Positions 1 through 9,348 of a stretch of DNA of 64,000 bases are shown one piece after another (position 1 is the first letter of the stretch; the number at the start of each line of letters is the position of its first letter). Below the pieces are notes generated by a model. The model had not been told where the DNA came from. It searched no databases and saw only the letters and a program-made list of their open reading frames with translations. The stretch is taken from contig JBEKYM010000010.1 of the NCBI GenBank assembly GCA_049510975.1, positions 1 to 64,000 of the forward strand, read 5' to 3'. This DNA is from JAKACA01 sp049510975 (GTDB taxonomy: Bacteria > Actinomycetota > Acidimicrobiia > Acidimicrobiales > Bog-793). Position numbers and translations under genes: made by a program.

Positions 1-1
1 C

Positions 2-2017
2 TATGTGCTCTACACCTCTGGTTCCTCCGGCACACCGAAAGGTGTTCAGGTACAGCACTCCGGCGTCGTCAACATGCTCCTGGCGCTGGCTCGCGAACCC
101 GGCATGACCGCTGCCGACACGGAGCTCGACGTCGCCAGCTTCGGTTTCGACGCCGCCACGTCGGACCTGTGGCTGCCGCTGGCGGTCGGAGCCCGCGTCG
201 TCATCGCCCCGGCGGCGGCGACCGCCGACGGCGCCCGTCTTGCCCGGATCCTCGAAGGGGCGGGAGTGACGTCGCTCACTGCCACCCCGACGACGTGGCA
301 GCTCCTCATCGAGGCAGGTTGGACGGGAACGCCTGGCCTCGTCGCCGTCGCCGCCGGCGAGGCGCTCAGCGCCGGCCTGGCCGAGGCGATCTCGAGCCGT
401 TCGGCCGAGCTGTGGAACGTCTACGGTCCCACGGAGGCGAGCGTGACGACCTCGCTCGACCAGGTGGTGCCGGGCACGCGCATCACGATCGGACACCCGA
501 TCGCCAACGTCAAGATGTACGTCCTCGACCGCGCCGGGGCCCCAATGCCGGTCGGGGTGCCGGGCGAGCTCTACATCTCCGGTGCCGGTGTCGCCCGCGG
601 GTACCTCAACCGGCCGGAGGAGACGGCCGAGCGGTTCTTGGACGACCCGTTCCATCCGGGCCACCGCATGTACCGCACCGGCGACCTCGTGCGTCAGCTG
701 CCCGACGGCCGGATCCAGCACCTTGGCCGCCTGGACGGACAGGTGAAACTCCGCGGCTACCGCATCGAGCTCGGTGAGATCGAATCGGTGGACGCCCGCC
801 TCGTCGCCTACGTCGTGCCGGACGGAGCCATGCCGTCGCCTTCGGAGCTGCGACGGCGGCTGCGGCTGAGTCTTCCGGGCTACATGGTCCCGGCCGCCTT
901 CGTCGAGCTGGGGGAGCTTCCAAGGACGCCAAACGGCAAGCTCGACCAGCGCCGGCTGCCGCCCCCGCCAGCGGCTGGGCTGGCGGCCGGAACCGGTTCG
1001 GCCACCGCGCCCGACCTCTCGCTCACTCCGCTCGAGAACCAGCTGCTGGCGATCTGGAGCGAGGTCCTCTCGGTGGAGCACCTCGGTGTCGACGACGACT
1101 TCTTCGAGCTCGGCGGGCACTCGCTGCTGGCCGTGCGGCTCGTCGCCGAGATGGAGCGAGCTCTCGGGCTGCCCCTGCCGCTCGTCACACTGTTCGAACG
1201 CGGAGCGACCGTCCGAGGCATGGTGAGCGCCATCAAGGCCCTTCCGGACTCCAAGAGCCGAGCGCTGGCCGCCCGCGATGCCGATGCGAGATCGACCTAC
1301 CCGGCTCCGCGGCTGTTCGCCGTCTTCCCCCATGAAGCCAGCGTCTTTGCGCTCAGGCATGGTGACGGCTCGCTGGTCCAGGAGATCGATGTCGTTCCCC
1401 TCGTCGCGAGCCACATCGGACGGCGGCTGGAAGGCCCGATCGCGGACGTCATCAGCTCGACGCTCGAACAGGTTCGGGCTCTTCAACCCAACGGCCCCTA
1501 CTTCCTTTCGGGCTGGTCGCTCGGTGGCATCGTGGCCTACGAGGTGGCGGGTCGGCTGGCGGCCATGGGGGAGTCCGTCGCCTGGCTCGGTCTCGTGGAC
1601 ACCCCCGTCCCGCGGAAGGACTCGCTGGCGTCGCGAGCGCTTCGCCTGAAGACGCACGGGCCTCGGCGCGGCCGAGCGCTGGCGCGCTACGTCTGGTACC
1701 GAGTGGGAACAGCACGCCTCCGCTTGGGACTGTCTCCTGGTGGCATCTACGACTCCGAGGGCGCCAACCGGGCCTTGATCGCTCATGAGCTTGCCGGCAA
1801 CCAGGTGCCGCTGGAGCTCTTCCTCACGGACCGGACCATCCAGTCCCTCGGCGCAACGGCAGGCTGGGCCGCGTTGCATGGCGGACCGCTCCACGTTCAC
1901 CGCCTTCCGGGGGACCACAACTCGCTCTTCCGGGCGACCCACGCCGTGACCATCGGCGAGATTCTCTCTGCGAGCATCGCGCAGGCAGTTGCTGCGCAAG
2001 CAGACCGGGTTTCGTGA
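2..2017 (+). CDS. Non-ribosomal peptide synthetase, C-terminal part (A-PCP-TE), 5' truncated by window edge
   Basis: This is the end of an NRPS, about 671 residues visible; the gene begins before the window. Adenylation motifs run in order: A3 YTSGSSGTPKG at the left edge, A5 NVYGPTEA, A6 GELYISGAGVARGY, A7 YRTGD, A8 GRLDGQVKLRGYRIELGEIE and A10 NGKLD. A carrier domain follows with LGGHSL (phosphopantetheine Ser near codon 374), then a type I thioesterase with GWSLGG (Ser near codon 506) and GDHNS near the end. It would activate one amino acid, load the carrier and release the product. Odd: after A8 the chain goes almost at once to RLVAYV, so roughly 20 residues usually present there are missing. 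The stop overlaps the start of the PPTase (GTGA). Substrate and product are unknown. Confidence 0.93.
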   Translation, partial: YVLYTSGSSGTPKGVQVQHSGVVNMLLALAREPGMTAADTELDVASFGFDAATSDLWLPLAVGARVVIAPAAATADGARLARILEGAGVTSLTATPTTWQLLIEAGWTGTPGLVAVAAGEALSAGLAEAISSRSAELWNVYGPTEASVTTSLDQVVPGTRITIGHPIANVKMYVLDRAGAPMPVGVPGELYISGAGVARGYLNRPEETAERFLDDPFHPGHRMYRTGDLVRQLPDGRIQHLGRLDGQVKLRGYRIELGEIESVDARLVAYVVPDGAMPSPSELRRRLRLSLPGYMVPAAFVELGELPRTPNGKLDQRRLPPPPAAGLAAGTGSATAPDLSLTPLENQLLAIWSEVLSVEHLGVDDDFFELGGHSLLAVRLVAEMERALGLPLPLVTLFERGATVRGMVSAIKALPDSKSRALAARDADARSTYPAPRLFAVFPHEASVFALRHGDGSLVQEIDVVPLVASHIGRRLEGPIADVISSTLEQVRALQPNGPYFLSGWSLGGIVAYEVAGRLAAMGESVAWLGLVDTPVPRKDSLASRALRLKTHGPRRGRALARYVWYRVGTARLRLGLSPGGIYDSEGANRALIAHELAGNQVPLELFLTDRTIQSLGATAGWAALHGGPLHVHRLPGDHNSLFRATHAVTIGEILSASIAQAVAAQADRVS

Positions 2018-2811
2018 CCGGAGGTCGCCCACCCCGCCCGCTCGCGAACGACCGTGTTCAGCCAGTAGAGCGAGACGCCACCGCGTTCGCAGCACCCGAG
2101 TTCGCGGCCCCAGGACTCCCAGCCACAGCAGTCGAGGTCTGGAGCCTGCGGATGGATCTCGGCGACTCAGACAACGACGACGTCTCGGGCCTGTCGTCCG
2201 AGGAGGCAGCCCGGGCGGCGAGCTTTCGCTTCGAGCGAGATCGCCGGCGGTTCGTGGCAAGCCGGCGGTGGCTGCGCCGCCTGCTGGCCGATCGCCTTGG
2301 CGTCCGCCCCGAGGCAATCAGCTATGCGGTGGACGCCCACGGGAAGCCATGGTTGGCGGACCAGCTCGGCTCCAGCCTTGCCTTCAGCCTCTCGCGGTCA
2401 GGCGACGTGGCGGTCGTCGCCTTGGCTGCTCACCGAGACGTTGGCGTCGACGTGGAGGCGCATCGGACCGACGATCAAGCGGTCGTCGAGCGCAGGGTGT
2501 TCTCGCCTCCGGAGCAGAGCGTGCTCGGGCGGCTCGAGGGTGTCGAGAGGCGGGAGGGTTTCTTTCGGCTGTGGGCGCGCAAGGAGGCGTTCGTTAAGGC
2601 GGTCGGTGTCGGTCTCACGATGCCACTCGATGCCATCGACGTCACCGGCGAGATGATCGGCCTGCTGCGGCCCCTCCCGGAGTTTCCGGCGGCAGCCGGG
2701 TCCTGGTCCGTCCGAGATCTCGAACTCGAGCCCGGGTACGCCGCCGCCGTGGTCATCGAAGGGCTCCTCCCGCCCGACATGATCCGGCTTCGTCGAGTCA
2801 GCTCTTACTGA
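2014..2811 (+). CDS. 4'-phosphopantetheinyl transferase, Sfp type
   Basis: This 265-residue protein transfers the phosphopantetheine arm of CoA to the serine of carrier domains. Both family signatures are present: GVDVE (around residues 144-148, Mg-binding Asp and Glu) and WARKEAFVKA (around 187-196). The length suits the Sfp/EntD class rather than the short AcpS class. The GTG start overlaps the NRPS stop by four bases, so the two are translationally coupled and it very likely activates that synthetase. It ends 11 bp from a convergent acyl-CoA ligase. Confidence 0.95.
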   Translation: MTGGRPPRPLANDRVQPVERDATAFAAPEFAAPGLPATAVEVWSLRMDLGDSDNDDVSGLSSEEAARAASFRFERDRRRFVASRRWLRRLLADRLGVRPEAISYAVDAHGKPWLADQLGSSLAFSLSRSGDVAVVALAAHRDVGVDVEAHRTDDQAVVERRVFSPPEQSVLGRLEGVERREGFFRLWARKEAFVKAVGVGLTMPLDAIDVTGEMIGLLRPLPEFPAAAGSWSVRDLELEPGYAAAVVIEGLLPPDMIRLRRVSSY

Positions 2812-2822
2812 GGGCTCGCGCT

Positions 2823-4397
2823 TCAGATGGCGACGGGTTCCGGGCTGAGCCGGTCGAGGTACTGCTCACGAAGCTCGCGCTTGAGCGGCTTGAGGGCGCC
2901 GGAGAGCGGGATGGGCTCGGTGCGGAACTCGATGGCCTTCGGGACTTTGTAGCCGGCGATCGACGTCCGAGCGTGGTCCTGCAGCTCCTCGGCCGTGACG
3001 ACGGCACCCGGGTGGAGGACGACGATGGCGCACACCTGCTCCCCCCAGGTGGGGTGAGGTACTCCGATGACAGCAACTTCGGCGACGGCCGGGTGAGTGC
3101 TGAGGGCATTCTCGACTTCGATGGAGTAGACGTTCTCGCCACCAGTGACGATCATGTCGTTCGAGCGGTCCACGAGGTACAAGAAACCCTCCTCGTCGAG
3201 GTGCCCGACATCGCCCGTGTGGTACCAGCCGTCGTGCACGGCGACCTCGGTCTCCTTCGGACGGTGCCAGTACTCGCGGAAGAAGTTGCCGGCGCGGGCG
3301 CACACCTCACCTTCCTCGTTCGGTCCGAGGGCATTGCCGCCCCGGTCCTGGATCGTGAGCTGGACCCCGAGCACCGGCCGGCCGGCCGAGCTGAGCCGCT
3401 TGCCGCCCACCCGGTGGTCGCTGTCGGTCAACATCGTCAGCACCGACGAGCATTCGGTCATGCCATAGCCCTGCCAGAGGGCGACGCCGGGGAGCAACGC
3501 TCGCACCCGCTCGAGCAGGCCTGTCGGCATCGGCGAGGCGCCGTACACGAGGTCGCGCATCGAGGCGAAGCGCTCCGGCCTGAACTGCGGGTGGTCGAGC
3601 ATCATGGCCAGCATCGTCGGCACGACAGTCGTCCAGTCGACTTGGTACTGCTCGGTCAGCTGCATGACCGCTTCCGGCTCGAACAGCGGTTGGAACACCG
3701 AGATGCCGCCGATCGCAGGGATACCGAGGATCCCGCCCATCGATGCGGCGTGGAACATCGGGATCTGGTGGAGGTAGACGCGGCCGGGCTCGAGGTCGAC
3801 GGTCATGGCGATGTGGTACAGGTTCAGGAGCTCCGCCCGCTGGTCGAGGAGGGCACCCTTGGGCAGCCCCGTCGTGCCGCCGGTGTACATGAGGACAACC
3901 GGATCGCTCTCGTCCGGCTCCTCCGGGACGACAGGGTGTCCGAGCTCCAGCAAGTCGGCGTACGCCAGGTCGCACTCGTGCTCGCCGTCTCCGATGAGCA
4001 CGATCTTGCGCAGCGGCAGCTCCCTTCGCACCGGGGCGAGGGCGCGCAGCAGGTGATCGGCGAAGAACTCGTCGACAAAGATCACTTCGGCCTCTGAGTC
4101 GGCGAGGATGGTCTGGAGCTCGCGGGGGGCAAGGCGCAGATTGAGCGGGTTGATGATGCCTGCCCCGAGGAAGGCTGCGTGGTAGAGCTCCAAGTACTGG
4201 TGACTGTTGACGGCAAGGACGGCGAATGGGTCCCCGCGGCTGAGACCGAGCTCGTCGTGCATCGCGCTGGTCAGGCGCAGCACGCGGTCGGCGTGGTGGC
4301 TGAAGTCGGCGTGGTAGTCACCGTCGTGGAACGCCACTGTCGATGCCCAACGGTCCCAGGCCGAGAGGAGCAGCTGCCCTCCGACGAGCTCCTTCAT
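2823..4397 (-). CDS. Acyl-CoA synthetase (AMP-forming, ANL superfamily)
   Basis: This 524-residue cytoplasmic enzyme should activate a carboxylic acid to acyl-AMP and then to acyl-CoA. Visible motifs: P-loop MYTGGTTGLPKG, GYGMTE, YHTGDVG, and the hinge/C-terminal region DRSNDMIVTGGENVYS. The C-terminal lysine lies in SGALKPLKREL, slightly different from the usual GKILKREL. The ATG is preceded by a GGGAGAGG-type ribosome site. It is convergent with the PPTase and lies 49 bp downstream of the DUF3068 gene on the same strand. The chain length of the substrate cannot be read from sequence; long-chain fatty acid is the default guess. Confidence 0.9.
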   Translation of the reverse strand: MKELVGGQLLLSAWDRWASTVAFHDGDYHADFSHHADRVLRLTSAMHDELGLSRGDPFAVLAVNSHQYLELYHAAFLGAGIINPLNLRLAPRELQTILADSEAEVIFVDEFFADHLLRALAPVRRELPLRKIVLIGDGEHECDLAYADLLELGHPVVPEEPDESDPVVLMYTGGTTGLPKGALLDQRAELLNLYHIAMTVDLEPGRVYLHQIPMFHAASMGGILGIPAIGGISVFQPLFEPEAVMQLTEQYQVDWTTVVPTMLAMMLDHPQFRPERFASMRDLVYGASPMPTGLLERVRALLPGVALWQGYGMTECSSVLTMLTDSDHRVGGKRLSSAGRPVLGVQLTIQDRGGNALGPNEEGEVCARAGNFFREYWHRPKETEVAVHDGWYHTGDVGHLDEEGFLYLVDRSNDMIVTGGENVYSIEVENALSTHPAVAEVAVIGVPHPTWGEQVCAIVVLHPGAVVTAEELQDHARTSIAGYKVPKAIEFRTEPIPLSGALKPLKRELREQYLDRLSPEPVAI

Positions 4398-4446
4398 GAC
4401 GCCTCTCCCTTCCTCGGGTGACGGTCGCTTCGGTCGAGTTTCGTGG

Positions 4447-5682
4447 TCATGCCACGTGCCGGTGGGCGCTCACGGCGTCGAACTCTGTTGCGGGCTGAGT
4501 GCCCGAGACGACCTGCGAGCTCGCGGGCGGTGTGCGACGGCGGAGCCTGCGGGCCACGCCGGCGATGATCAACAGCAGGCCGATCACGACGAGAGCGATC
4601 GGCACGTCGTCGGTCACGATGGAGATCTGGCGAAGCTGCGACTTGGCGGTGTTCACCATCGTGGCGACCGAGGCGGGCGTCTGGGTGTATTGCAACTCGT
4701 AGACGCGCTGCGGTGGTGCGGCCGCCATGCTGCGCAGGGCGGTCAGCGCTGCCGGCACGCCCTTCACCGAGCTGTGATGGCTGAGGACGGTGATGAGGGT
4801 GTCCAGCCCTGTCGTCGACGGGGCAACTGCGATGCCGTCAATGACGTTGGTGAGCGAGATGATGGCACCCGTCCTCGTCTCAGCGGCCACCAGGCCGGAG
4901 CCGAAGGCGTAGTAGTGCAGCGGGACGGGCGTGCGCAGGACGGCGGCGACCTCGCTCAGCTCAGTCGGTGAGAGCACCGGCGTGAGCGCCGCCGAGAGGG
5001 CCGATACCGAGATTCCCCGAGCGGTCATCTGGGCCTCGACCTGTGCGGGAGTCAGTGACATCGGCAGGCCGCGGGCCGCAAGGGCCGTGCGCTCGTACGA
5101 CGCCACCGGCGTCATGGGCAGGGTGCCCGAGAACCAGACGACATGGAGCCCGTCGAGGCTCGACGGCTCCGAGCCAGTCCGAATTGGGACGAGTGGATAC
5201 GTCGTGCCCGTCTCCGGCTTCCAGATGTCCAACTGCGTCACACCCGGCTTGATATTCATCGGGAGCGTGACGTAGTAACTACCAGCGGCAGGGTACGGGT
5301 TGCCCGGTGCAAACGTGCAGGCATGAGCGTTCGGCACGTTGCACATCGAGCGCCGGTTCACTGCATAGACGTTGTCTTCTTTGACCGTGGATCCGGAGTA
5401 GTGAAGGACGATGTTCTCGTCGACGATGGCGACGCTCGAGCTGCTCGCCGACGGCACCGCCTTGATCGTGCGATCGACCATGAGTGGTGCCGACGTCGGC
5501 GTTGGAAGCGCGGCGCCCGTCTTGGCGTTCACGTAGGTGACGAAGTGGCCGCTGTAGTGCAACGTCGTGTCCGTGTTGAGCGGAAACTTGACGAGCCGAG
5601 GAACGGCCAGCGTGCTCCATGCGAGCGCCCCGGCAAGTACAAGGGCGCCGCAGATACTCAGAATGATGCCGGTGCGCCTCAT
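4447..5682 (-). CDS. DUF3068 family membrane-anchored protein
   Basis: This 411-residue protein has an N-terminal membrane segment (about residues 5-25), a long extracytoplasmic domain and a second C-terminal TM segment followed by a basic, Arg-rich tail. The start of the mature part (VPRLVKFPLNTDTTLHYSG) is typical of DUF3068, an actinobacterial family that includes porin-like PorA annotations. The exact function is unknown. I chose the ATG at 5682 because a GAGAGGGG ribosome site precedes it and the hydrophobic segment follows at once; an upstream in-frame start would add 27 residues of poor quality. About 630 bp without a gene lie upstream. Confidence 0.8.
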   Translation of the reverse strand: MRRTGIILSICGALVLAGALAWSTLAVPRLVKFPLNTDTTLHYSGHFVTYVNAKTGAALPTPTSAPLMVDRTIKAVPSASSSSVAIVDENIVLHYSGSTVKEDNVYAVNRRSMCNVPNAHACTFAPGNPYPAAGSYYVTLPMNIKPGVTQLDIWKPETGTTYPLVPIRTGSEPSSLDGLHVVWFSGTLPMTPVASYERTALAARGLPMSLTPAQVEAQMTARGISVSALSAALTPVLSPTELSEVAAVLRTPVPLHYYAFGSGLVAAETRTGAIISLTNVIDGIAVAPSTTGLDTLITVLSHHSSVKGVPAALTALRSMAAAPPQRVYELQYTQTPASVATMVNTAKSQLRQISIVTDDVPIALVVIGLLLIIAGVARRLRRRTPPASSQVVSGTQPATEFDAVSAHRHVA

Positions 5683-6316
5683 GGGCACCCCTCTCCGGGC
5701 GGCCCAGTTGGCCATCGCATGGTTCGACTGAGCCTGTTCCCTGCGTATTGTGCGTCTTTGCACATACTGAGGCTGGCGGGCGGCCGTGATTAGGGCCGAA
5801 AGTCCCGATCTGCTCGATTGGCCGAGACAATGGCGGAGCGATCCCCACGGCGGGCTACTCCGTGTCCGAGCCGGCAGACCTCCTCACTGGCCTTGTCCTA
5901 CCGGTGGGAGACAGTGGTACCCTGTTGCTCATAAGACGGCTCTTGGACTCGCCGACGTGACACTTGTGGGTAAGAGCGCATGGTCGTGAAGGTGGGTCGC
6001 TGCTTCGGGTCGCGTCTTGGGATTGGCGGTGCCGTCATGCCCGATTGCGCTCGGACCGACTGGGTGCTCCAGCGGTGCGCTGAACAGTGCGAATCGAACG
6101 CCGTATACACTCCGTTCGAGTCAGGGATGAACCGTCATCGCTGCTCGACGAAGGTGACATCGGTGTCTCGTCACGTGATGCGGCAACCCCGCAATTCGCA
6201 ACGCATTGTTGCGCACAACAGCGGCGGACAAGCTCAGATGCCGCTCCACGGTGCCGGTCGTACCCATCGTTTTGACAGCCGATGGGCCGGTTCCGGTTGA
6301 ACAAATAAGTAAGGAA
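5683..6316. other. Intergenic region, divergent, no gene seen
   Basis: About 630 bp between the divergent DUF3068 and response-regulator genes. Short ORFs occur on both strands but none has a convincing start site, codon pattern or recognisable protein. Local GC is lower than in the flanking genes, as expected for a regulatory region. I found no clear -35/-10 pair, tRNA or hairpin. It probably holds both divergent promoters. Confidence 0.5.
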
Positions 6317-7039
6317 GTGACAACTATCTCCGCATTCCAAGAGGAGAGCGCTCCGAGTGTTCTCGACGACGAGTTCGAGAGCCCCGGGCCTTCAAGCGAA
6401 CTGTCCGCAGCCATAGCCGTCGCACTCCTCGATAGCCGAACCATGCTGCGTCAGGCGCTCGTCCTCCTCTTAAGCGCCCAGCCGGACGTGCGAGTCGTCG
6501 CTCAGGGCGCCAAAGTGGCCGATATCGAGGATCCCGCAGTTGAGGCCGACGTCATCGTCACCGAGATCGAGTTGCCCGACACCAAGCCGTCCGATGTCAT
6601 TCGGCAGCTTCGCGAGGTCAAGCCCGAGAGCGCCATCCTCGTCCTCACGCTCGTGAGCGTGCCGGCCAAGATTCAGGCGGTGCTTGCGGCCGGGGCTGAC
6701 GGCTACCTGCTCAAGACGGCGAATGCGGACGAGCTGATCGCGGGCATCCGTGCCGTGGCTCGCGGTGAACCGTATCTGCAGCCGTCGCTGGGGGTCGAGC
6801 TGGCGCGGTGGAACAGTCCGGTCGACACGTCCATTCGGCTCTCGGCAAAGGAGGAGCGGGTGCTCGGGCTGCTCGCCCTCGGTCACACCAACGCCGAGAT
6901 CGCCCGGATGGTGGGCGCGAGCTTGCGTACGGTGGAGACCCATCGCAGTCGCATACTGCAAAAGCTCGGCGGTCCGACCCGGGCCGAGCTCGTCCAGTAC
7001 GCCCATGCGGCTGGCCTCGTAGATGTCGATCCCGAATGA
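6317..7039 (+). CDS. LuxR-type regulator with degenerate receiver domain
   Basis: About 240 residues: a receiver-like domain and a C-terminal LuxR HTH (SAKEERVLGLLALGHTNAEI, then SLRTVETHRSRILQKLG). In the receiver the phosphoacceptor position reads VTEIELP, so the usual Asp is Glu (about residue 83 from this start). The acidic pocket is also reduced (ALLDSR), while the conserved Lys survives in YLLKTA. It therefore may act without phosphorylation, as if constitutively active. The start is uncertain: GTG 6317 is used here, and GTG 6251 and TTG 6206 are in frame. It lies 138 bp upstream of a second LuxR-type regulator. Confidence 0.85.
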   Translation: MTTISAFQEESAPSVLDDEFESPGPSSELSAAIAVALLDSRTMLRQALVLLLSAQPDVRVVAQGAKVADIEDPAVEADVIVTEIELPDTKPSDVIRQLREVKPESAILVLTLVSVPAKIQAVLAAGADGYLLKTANADELIAGIRAVARGEPYLQPSLGVELARWNSPVDTSIRLSAKEERVLGLLALGHTNAEIARMVGASLRTVETHRSRILQKLGGPTRAELVQYAHAAGLVDVDPE

Positions 7040-7177
7040 CCCATTGTTGGCGCCGAGGGATTGCTCGTGGCGCCGATGCTCGACCGGCCGCTCTTTCAGG
7101 TGTCGGGCGACCTCGGTGAGAGCAGGTTGTGAGCAGGTGGTTGGCGGTTCGGCCTGGAGCGCGAGCGGGGGCTCGAC

Positions 7178-7897
7178 ATGACCACGTCCGAGGTCGGCGA
7201 AGCATCCGCCGGAACGCCGATTCGGGTGCTCGTCATCGATGACCACCACCTGTTCGCCGAGAGCGTGTCGCGTGTCCTGAACGAGGAGGGTGACATCGTC
7301 GTCGTGGGTCAATCTGGAACTTGCGCAGCCGCTGTGGAGGCAGCTCAGCAGTTCCAACCCGACGTCGCCATCGTCGACTACCGCCTGCCCGACGGGGACG
7401 GTGTGGAAGCGGCGCTCGCTATCCGAGACGTGAGCCCGGCGACCCGGGTGCTCATTCTCACCGGCATGACGGACGAGCGAATTCTCACCGACGCCATAGA
7501 GGCGGGCTGCGCGGGCTTTCTCACGAAGGACAATGCAATCTGGGAGCTCGTGGCGGCCGTCCATCTCGTCAACTCCGGGGAGGCATACCTCTCGCCGGCT
7601 GCGTTGGCGGCGCTGCTTCCTCGGCTGCGCAAGGACCATCGCAACCTCGGCTCCGACCTCACCGTCCGCGAGCACGAGGTGCTCCAGCTCATGTCGTCGG
7701 GCGCCGGCAACAAGGACATCGCCGGCTTGCTCCACCTGAGTCTCAATACGATCAGGAACCATGTGCAGAACGTTCTCGTAAAGCTCGGCGCCCACTCGAA
7801 GCTGGAGGCGGTGGCCATCGCGGCGCGTGAAGGGCTGGTCGATCGGCGGCAGGGCGACCGCCGCGACACCGCCCGGGGACGCCGCACGGCCGGCTGA
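7178..7897 (+). CDS. NarL/FixJ-family response regulator
   Basis: This 239-residue regulator has an intact receiver: acidic pocket VIDDHH, phosphoacceptor Asp67 in VAIVDYRLPDGDG, Thr in LTGMT and Lys in FLTKDN. A LuxR-type HTH follows (LTVREHEVLQLMSSGAGNKD, then LSLNTIRNHVQNVLVKLG). The C-terminal tail is rich in Arg and Asp. No cognate histidine kinase is adjacent; the nearest is the hybrid kinase at 18.4-19.7 kb. It may form a unit with the preceding degenerate regulator. Confidence 0.93.
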   Translation: MTTSEVGEASAGTPIRVLVIDDHHLFAESVSRVLNEEGDIVVVGQSGTCAAAVEAAQQFQPDVAIVDYRLPDGDGVEAALAIRDVSPATRVLILTGMTDERILTDAIEAGCAGFLTKDNAIWELVAAVHLVNSGEAYLSPAALAALLPRLRKDHRNLGSDLTVREHEVLQLMSSGAGNKDIAGLLHLSLNTIRNHVQNVLVKLGAHSKLEAVAIAAREGLVDRRQGDRRDTARGRRTAG

Positions 7898-7997
7898 CGA
7901 CATCGCATTGCACCGGGCGGTTCGGGGACGGAGGAGTCCGTCGCGCTCGACGTCAATCGCTTGGGGACCGAATCGACGACGAGCAGCGGCGGTTCTG

Positions 7998-8441
7998 CTA
8001 CCGCCTGCTTGCCAACATCACCGGTATCCGGCGGTCAGTCCGCTCCTGGTATTCGGCATAGGGCGGGTAGGCCGCCACCGCTCGCTCCCACCATTCGTCG
8101 CGCTCCGGACCGCTCAGCTCGCGCACCTGGGCGTCGAAGGGCTCGGGACCGTCTTGGACCGTCACGGCGAGCGGATCCGCGACGAGGTTGTGGTACCAGG
8201 TGGGGTGCTCCGGCGCTCCGCCCTTCGAGGCGACGAGGGCATACTCGCCGCCGTGCTCCACTCGCATGAGGGGCGATTTCCGCAGCTTGCCGCTGTGGCG
8301 ACCGCGCGTGGTGACGACGATGACCGGCAGTCCGGTGTCGCGAAGCGTGTTGGCCCGTTCCCCGCCGGACGCCTCATAGGCCTCGACTTGGTCGCGCACC
8401 CACTTCGCAGGGCTTGGCTCGTAGGCGCCGGTGAGCGGCAT
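7998..8441 (-). CDS. Deazaflavin (F420)-dependent nitroreductase family protein
   Basis: This 147-residue protein matches the DDN/DUF385 split-barrel family by its pattern: VIVVTTRGRHSGKLRKSPLM, then GEYALVASKGG and PTWYHNLVADP. Family members bind F420 and reduce quinones, nitro compounds or other acceptors. The ATG at 8441 has an AAAGGAAG ribosome site seven bases upstream. It follows PPK2 on the same strand with a 38 bp gap. The substrate is not predictable. F420 use is one of the pointers to Actinobacteria. Confidence 0.9.
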   Translation of the reverse strand: MPLTGAYEPSPAKWVRDQVEAYEASGGERANTLRDTGLPVIVVTTRGRHSGKLRKSPLMRVEHGGEYALVASKGGAPEHPTWYHNLVADPLAVTVQDGPEPFDAQVRELSGPERDEWWERAVAAYPPYAEYQERTDRRIPVMLASRR

Positions 8442-8479
8442 CGGTGTCTTCCTTTCGTTGACTCGCCAGATTCACGAGA

Positions 8480-9292
8480 CTAAGCCCCCTTCGAAGGCAA
8501 TCGGTCCGTGGCCATGAGCGAGGCGGCATGGTCGGGCACGTAGCGGTAGCGATCGCGGGGCGGCCGCTTGTAGTCCTTCGGCTGGGACCTCGGAATCCAC
8601 TTCGGCTTCGGGATCTTGCGGGGCTCGTACGGCACGATCGACAGGAGGTGAGCCATGCAATTCAGACGCGCCCGCTGCTTGTCGTCCGCCTCGACGTCCC
8701 ACCAGGGTGAGTCGGGCGTGTCGCAGTGGGCGAACATCTCGTCCTTCGCCTTCGAGTACTCGACCGAGCGGTTGCGCCCTTCGAGGTCCATGTCGCTCAG
8801 CTTCCAACGACGCAGCGGATCCTTGAGGCGCGCCTTGAACCGCTTCTCCTGCTCCTCGTCAGAGACCGAGAACCAGTACTTGACGAGGATGATGCCGTCG
8901 TCGATCAGCATGCGCTCGAATGCCGGGCATTGATGGAAGAAGCGTTCCACGTCCTCAGCAGTGCAGAACCCCATCACTCGCTCGACGCCCGCACGGTTGT
9001 ACCAGCTCCGGTCGTACAGCACGATCTCACCGCCGGCGGGAAGGTGCTCGACGTAGCGCTGGAAGTACCACTGTGTCGCCTCACGCTCGGTCGGAGCCGG
9101 CAGCGCGGCAACGCGGCACCAGCGCGGGTTCAGGTACTCGGTCACCCGTTTGATGATGCCGCCCTTCCCGGCGGCGTCCCGGCCTTCGAAGATCACGACG
9201 ACTCGTCGCCGTTCCTGGCGCACCCATTCCTGCATCTTGACGAGCTCGGTCTGCAGACGGAGGAGCTCCCGCTCGTACACCTCGGTGTTCAT
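8480..9292 (-). CDS. ppk2: Polyphosphate kinase 2 (PPK2)
   Basis: This 270-residue cytoplasmic enzyme moves phosphate between polyphosphate and nucleotides. Walker A is GRDAAGKGG (residues 37-45) and Walker B/lid is VLYDRSWYNRAGVERVMGF. The single-domain length and motifs fit PPK2 class I. The ATG at 9292 is preferred: the reading frame extends 21 residues upstream but would then run into the start of the divergent synthetase gene. Its neighbour makes AMP if active, but a functional link is only speculation. Confidence 0.93.
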   Translation of the reverse strand: MNTEVYERELLRLQTELVKMQEWVRQERRRVVVIFEGRDAAGKGGIIKRVTEYLNPRWCRVAALPAPTEREATQWYFQRYVEHLPAGGEIVLYDRSWYNRAGVERVMGFCTAEDVERFFHQCPAFERMLIDDGIILVKYWFSVSDEEQEKRFKARLKDPLRRWKLSDMDLEGRNRSVEYSKAKDEMFAHCDTPDSPWWDVEADDKQRARLNCMAHLLSIVPYEPRKIPKPKWIPRSQPKDYKRPPRDRYRYVPDHAASLMATDRLPSKGA

Positions 9293-9348
9293 GGCTGTGA
9301 TTCTTGCCCATTCGGTCACCGCCGCCCGAGGCTCATTAACCTGAGCCG

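Noticed and set aside
5890..6310. Small ORFs on both strands in the 5.7-6.3 kb gap
   Set aside because: None has a convincing start context or a protein-like sequence; the frames are short and Ser/Arg-rich.
7988..8005. Small GGCGGT/ACCGCC hairpin near the end of the nitroreductase gene
   Set aside because: Only a 6-bp stem, lies partly in coding sequence and has no T-tract; too weak to call a terminator.
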